The translations under genes were made by a program, and so were the position numbers. Below, piece by piece: positions 61,355 through 64,000 of a stretch of DNA of 64,000 nucleotides. Within the stretch, counting starts at the first letter, position 1. The number at the start of each line of letters is the position of its first letter. The stretch is from contig NZ_AJYQ02000010.1 of NCBI RefSeq assembly GCF_000287055.2, forward strand, positions 62,001-126,000. The letters run 5' to 3'. Source of the DNA: Vibrio genomosp. F10 str. ZF-129. GTDB lineage: Bacteria > Pseudomonadota > Gammaproteobacteria > Enterobacterales > Vibrionaceae. The notes under the pieces are model-generated. The model was given only the letters and a program-made list of their open reading frames with translations. It ran no database searches and was not told the origin of the DNA.

Positions 61355-61789
61355 CTAATGATTAATATTAATGGGATCTTGGCTAATGCCTTGTTTCAGG
61401 CAAAATGTCAGCCAATCTCCTAAAAAACGATTGATTTGTGCTTTCTCATCTTTTTGCATCATTCTAGTGTTTGGATAATCATAACGTGGTTTTACTCGCC
61501 CAAAATGCTCACTAGAAAAAACTTCTGCTACTCGGGCATCGTGATATAGCCTGACAGACATTTTAGGTAATGGAAATATTGGAACGTCATCACTCTGACA
61601 AACATCCACTAAAGTTGTGTACTTTGTGACCTCACACACTTGCAATTGATACGTCATTGCTGCGGCTTTATAACAACGAATATCACCAACCTTTGCATCA
61701 ATTGGCAACAGCGCATTGAGTTTCGCATAGTTAGTCTCATACACACGCATCAACTCTGCGAGATCAACATGATACGTTTTATTGATCAT
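61355..61789 (-). CDS. yqiB: YqiB/DUF1249 protein of unknown function
   Basis: A 144-residue DUF1249 protein, always found with nudF and cpdA in gamma-proteobacteria. Function unknown. The ATG at 61787-61789 overlaps the nudF stop (ATGA), giving coupled translation; a GTG four codons upstream is less likely. Confidence 0.88.
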   Translation of the reverse strand: MINKTYHVDLAELMRVYETNYAKLNALLPIDAKVGDIRCYKAAAMTYQLQVCEVTKYTTLVDVCQSDDVPIFPLPKMSVRLYHDARVAEVFSSEHFGRVKPRYDYPNTRMMQKDEKAQINRFLGDWLTFCLKQGISQDPININH

Positions 61790-62418
61790 TTTGATCGCCA
61801 CTTGGAGACAATATCTCGGTGATTAAGCTCCAGCCATTGAAGAGCAATAATAGATGCACCATTTTCAAACATTCCCGACTGTACGCCTTGATACGCCTCT
61901 TCTCGAGACATCACATGCACGCGAATATCTTCACCTTCATGTTCAAGGCCATGTGTACCAAACGCTTTTGATGCATCGACTTCACCAACAAAAACGTCTA
62001 ATTTTTCAGAGCAGCCACCCGAGGATGGATAAAATGCGGTAATTTTTTCCAATTGACCCACTTCAACACCCGCTTCTTCAAGCATCTCTCGACGAGCCAC
62101 ATCTTCGGCCGTTTCACCCTCATCAATAATCCCCGCGACTATTTCTAATTGCCAAGGAGAACGATGTTCAAGAGCGCCAACACGAATTTGCTCGACGATG
62201 ACAACTTGATCGGTCGTGGGATCATAAGGTAACACAGCGACGGCGTGCCCACGCTCAAACATCTCTCGTTCGATGGGTTCACTCCAACCACCATCGAAAA
62301 GTCGATGACTAAACTGGTATTTAATCATTTTAAAAAAACCGCTAAAGACCGTTTTTTTTGATAACAGCTTTACGTCACTAGGAGTAAAGCGAGTCAGTGA
62401 CCTGTTTGAGTCTCGCAT
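61786..62418 (-). CDS. nudF: ADP-ribose pyrophosphatase
   Basis: A 210-residue Nudix hydrolase that splits ADP-ribose. The Nudix box GIIDEGETAEDVARREMLEE is intact (near 91-110). It is first in the nudF-yqiB-cpdA-yqiA series and divergent from tolC. Confidence 0.95.
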   Translation of the reverse strand: MRDSNRSLTRFTPSDVKLLSKKTVFSGFFKMIKYQFSHRLFDGGWSEPIEREMFERGHAVAVLPYDPTTDQVVIVEQIRVGALEHRSPWQLEIVAGIIDEGETAEDVARREMLEEAGVEVGQLEKITAFYPSSGGCSEKLDVFVGEVDASKAFGTHGLEHEGEDIRVHVMSREEAYQGVQSGMFENGASIIALQWLELNHRDIVSKWRSK

Positions 62419-62653
62419 CTAAGCACCTCTATGTTGTCGTCGTCATCATTTTACCTAGAGTTGCCTCTAAGCACCAAGGATAGTTATCAAATATTCGTAT
62501 GATATTTATAAATTTATTTTAGTTAAGATTATCAATATTGAGTCGCCTGACAGCAATCTGTAAAAATATGCAAAAATTCGAGTAAATTACCATCACTTTA
62601 GGGTAGACTTTGCTTTAGATACCCTCTTTATATTCTAGGCAGGAATGAACACA

Positions 62654-63964
62654 ATGAAAAAACTGCTACCTGTATTCATCAGTGCGGCACTTGGCGCCAT
62701 GAGTACCTCTGCATTCGCTGATACCTTTGCTGACATTTACAATCACGCAAAAGAAAATGACCCACAACTTTTAGGTGCTGCTGCACAACGTGATGCTGCT
62801 TTTGAAGCGGTGACGTCAAGCCGCAGTAGTTTGCTTCCTCAAATCAATTTAACTGCGGGTTATAACGTTAATCGTAGTAATCAAGATGGTAGAGAAAGTG
62901 ATAAACTGAGCGCTGGGGTGAATTTTTCTCAATCACTTTACAATCGTTCAAGCTGGGTGACGCTCGATACCGCCGAGAAAACAGCCCGTCGTGCAGATTC
63001 CGCATACGCAGCCGAGCAGCAAGGCCTGATTCTTCGTGTCTCTTCCTCTTATTTCGAAGTACTGCGTGCTCAAGACAATCTTGAATTTGTTCGCGCTGAA
63101 AAAGCCGCCGTGGGTCGTCAATTAGAGCAGACAAAACAGCGTTTTGAAGTGGGCCTATCAGCCATTACCGATGTTCATGATGCCCAAGCTCAATACGATG
63201 GTGTTCTTGCTGACGAGGTCCTAGCAGAAAACGACCTCATTAATAGCTATGAAAACCTACGAGAAATCACAGGGAGAGAGCACTCAAATCTTAACGTTCT
63301 AGATACCGAGCGTTTTTCAGCAAGCAAAACTGAAACACCAGTGAAAGCGTTGGTTGAAGAAGCTGAGCAGAAGAACCTAAGCTTATTGACTGCGCGTATC
63401 TCACAAGACGTAGCAAGAGATAATATTTCTCTAGCCAGTTCTGGCCACTTACCTTCTATTACCTTAGATGGTGGCTATAGCTACGGAAATGATTCAAATA
63501 TTAACGGCACTTCAAATAGTTATACCAACAATGACTTCAACATTGGTGTAAACCTTTCTGTACCCTTGTACACGGGTGGTAATGTTACCTCTCAAACTAA
63601 GCAAGCAGAATTTGCTTACGTCGCAGCAAGCCAAGATTTAGAAGCGACATATCGTAGCGTTGTCAAAAATGTTCGCGCATTTAACAACAACATCAGCGCT
63701 TCAATCGGTGCACTTCGAGCGTATGAGCAAACGGTAGTATCGGCAACCTCCGCATTAGAAGCAACAGAAGCGGGTTTTGATGTGGGTACACGTACGATTG
63801 TTGATGTTCTCGACTCAACACGTCGTCTCTACGATGCGAACAGAAACTTATCAGACGCTCGTTACAACTACATCATCAGCGTTCTTCAACTGCGCCAAGC
63901 AGTCGGTACGCTAAGTGAACAAGATGTCATGGACGTCAATGCAGGGCTAAAACCTTCAACCTAG
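62654..63964 (+). CDS. tolC: TolC, outer-membrane efflux channel
   Basis: A 436-residue outer-membrane factor with a signal peptide (MKKLLPVFISAALGAMSTSA, cut near FA-D) and two OEP repeats of paired coiled-coil helices. It is the exit duct for RND efflux and type I secretion. Shorter than E. coli TolC (about 493) because it lacks most of the C-terminal tail. The second ATG (62654) was chosen: the first, at 62645, is too close to the AGGA site. The gene ends just before the window edge. Confidence 0.96.
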   Translation: MKKLLPVFISAALGAMSTSAFADTFADIYNHAKENDPQLLGAAAQRDAAFEAVTSSRSSLLPQINLTAGYNVNRSNQDGRESDKLSAGVNFSQSLYNRSSWVTLDTAEKTARRADSAYAAEQQGLILRVSSSYFEVLRAQDNLEFVRAEKAAVGRQLEQTKQRFEVGLSAITDVHDAQAQYDGVLADEVLAENDLINSYENLREITGREHSNLNVLDTERFSASKTETPVKALVEEAEQKNLSLLTARISQDVARDNISLASSGHLPSITLDGGYSYGNDSNINGTSNSYTNNDFNIGVNLSVPLYTGGNVTSQTKQAEFAYVAASQDLEATYRSVVKNVRAFNNNISASIGALRAYEQTVVSATSALEATEAGFDVGTRTIVDVLDSTRRLYDANRNLSDARYNYIISVLQLRQAVGTLSEQDVMDVNAGLKPST

Positions 63965-64000
63965 TTTATTCATAGATCTAGGTTTCTTATAAGATCAAAA

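Overview
The window looks like core chromosome of a Vibrio (Vibrionaceae, Gammaproteobacteria). The protein sequences, the moderate sub-50% GC and several gene neighbourhoods all fit: dapB-carA-carB, secA beside dciA, nudF-yqiB-cpdA-yqiA-parE-parC facing tolC, and a division/cell-wall (dcw) cluster without ddl between murC and ftsQ. I see no prophage, insertion sequence, integron, CRISPR array, tRNA or rRNA operon. Coding density is high and almost every gene can be named.

Region by region. (1) 1-4.8 kb: the oxygen-independent ubiquinone genes ubiT (cut by the left edge), ubiU and ubiV, with a PAS-GGDEF-EAL cyclic-di-GMP gene between ubiT and ubiUV. (2) 4.8-6.7 kb: a MATE transporter and a MarR regulator, each preceded by a copy of the same 21-bp motif, probably an autoregulated efflux unit. 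(3) 6.8-10.7 kb: rpsO, pnp and nlpI (RNA turnover). (4) 10.8-14 kb: mtnN, cbiB, btuF and a UPF0126 membrane protein. (5) 14.1-19.8 kb: dapB, carA and carB, with tandem ArgR boxes and a TTG start at carA. (6) 19.9-23.9 kb: mutT, secA and divergent dciA. (7) 24-40.6 kb: the dcw cluster from rsmH to lpxC, all on the minus strand, with many ATGA-type overlaps. (8) 40.8-45.6 kb: RNase P RNA, rsmI, and the divergent lpoA-yraN-diaA-dolP operon. (9) 45.7-50.7 kb: rplM-rpsI, petABC (cytochrome bc1) and sspAB. (10) 50.9-55.3 kb: zapE, zapG, degQ and degS. (11) 55.4-64 kb: parC, parE, yqiA, cpdA, yqiB, nudF and divergent tolC.

Themes: envelope growth and division (dcw genes, lpoA, dolP, nlpI, zapE, zapG, degS, tolC), translation and RNA decay, and respiration (petABC, ubiTUV). 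Several starts were moved to internal codons because of ribosome-binding sites or family alignment. Two genes, carA and ftsQ, appear to start with TTG.

I found no convincing new multi-gene system. The best leads are regulatory: the MarR/MATE operator pair, the hairpin in the leader of the GGDEF-EAL gene, the inverted repeat in front of degQ, a hairpin between the sspA promoter and sspA, the hairpin before secA where no secM is present, and the dcw cluster starting at rsmH with no mraZ.
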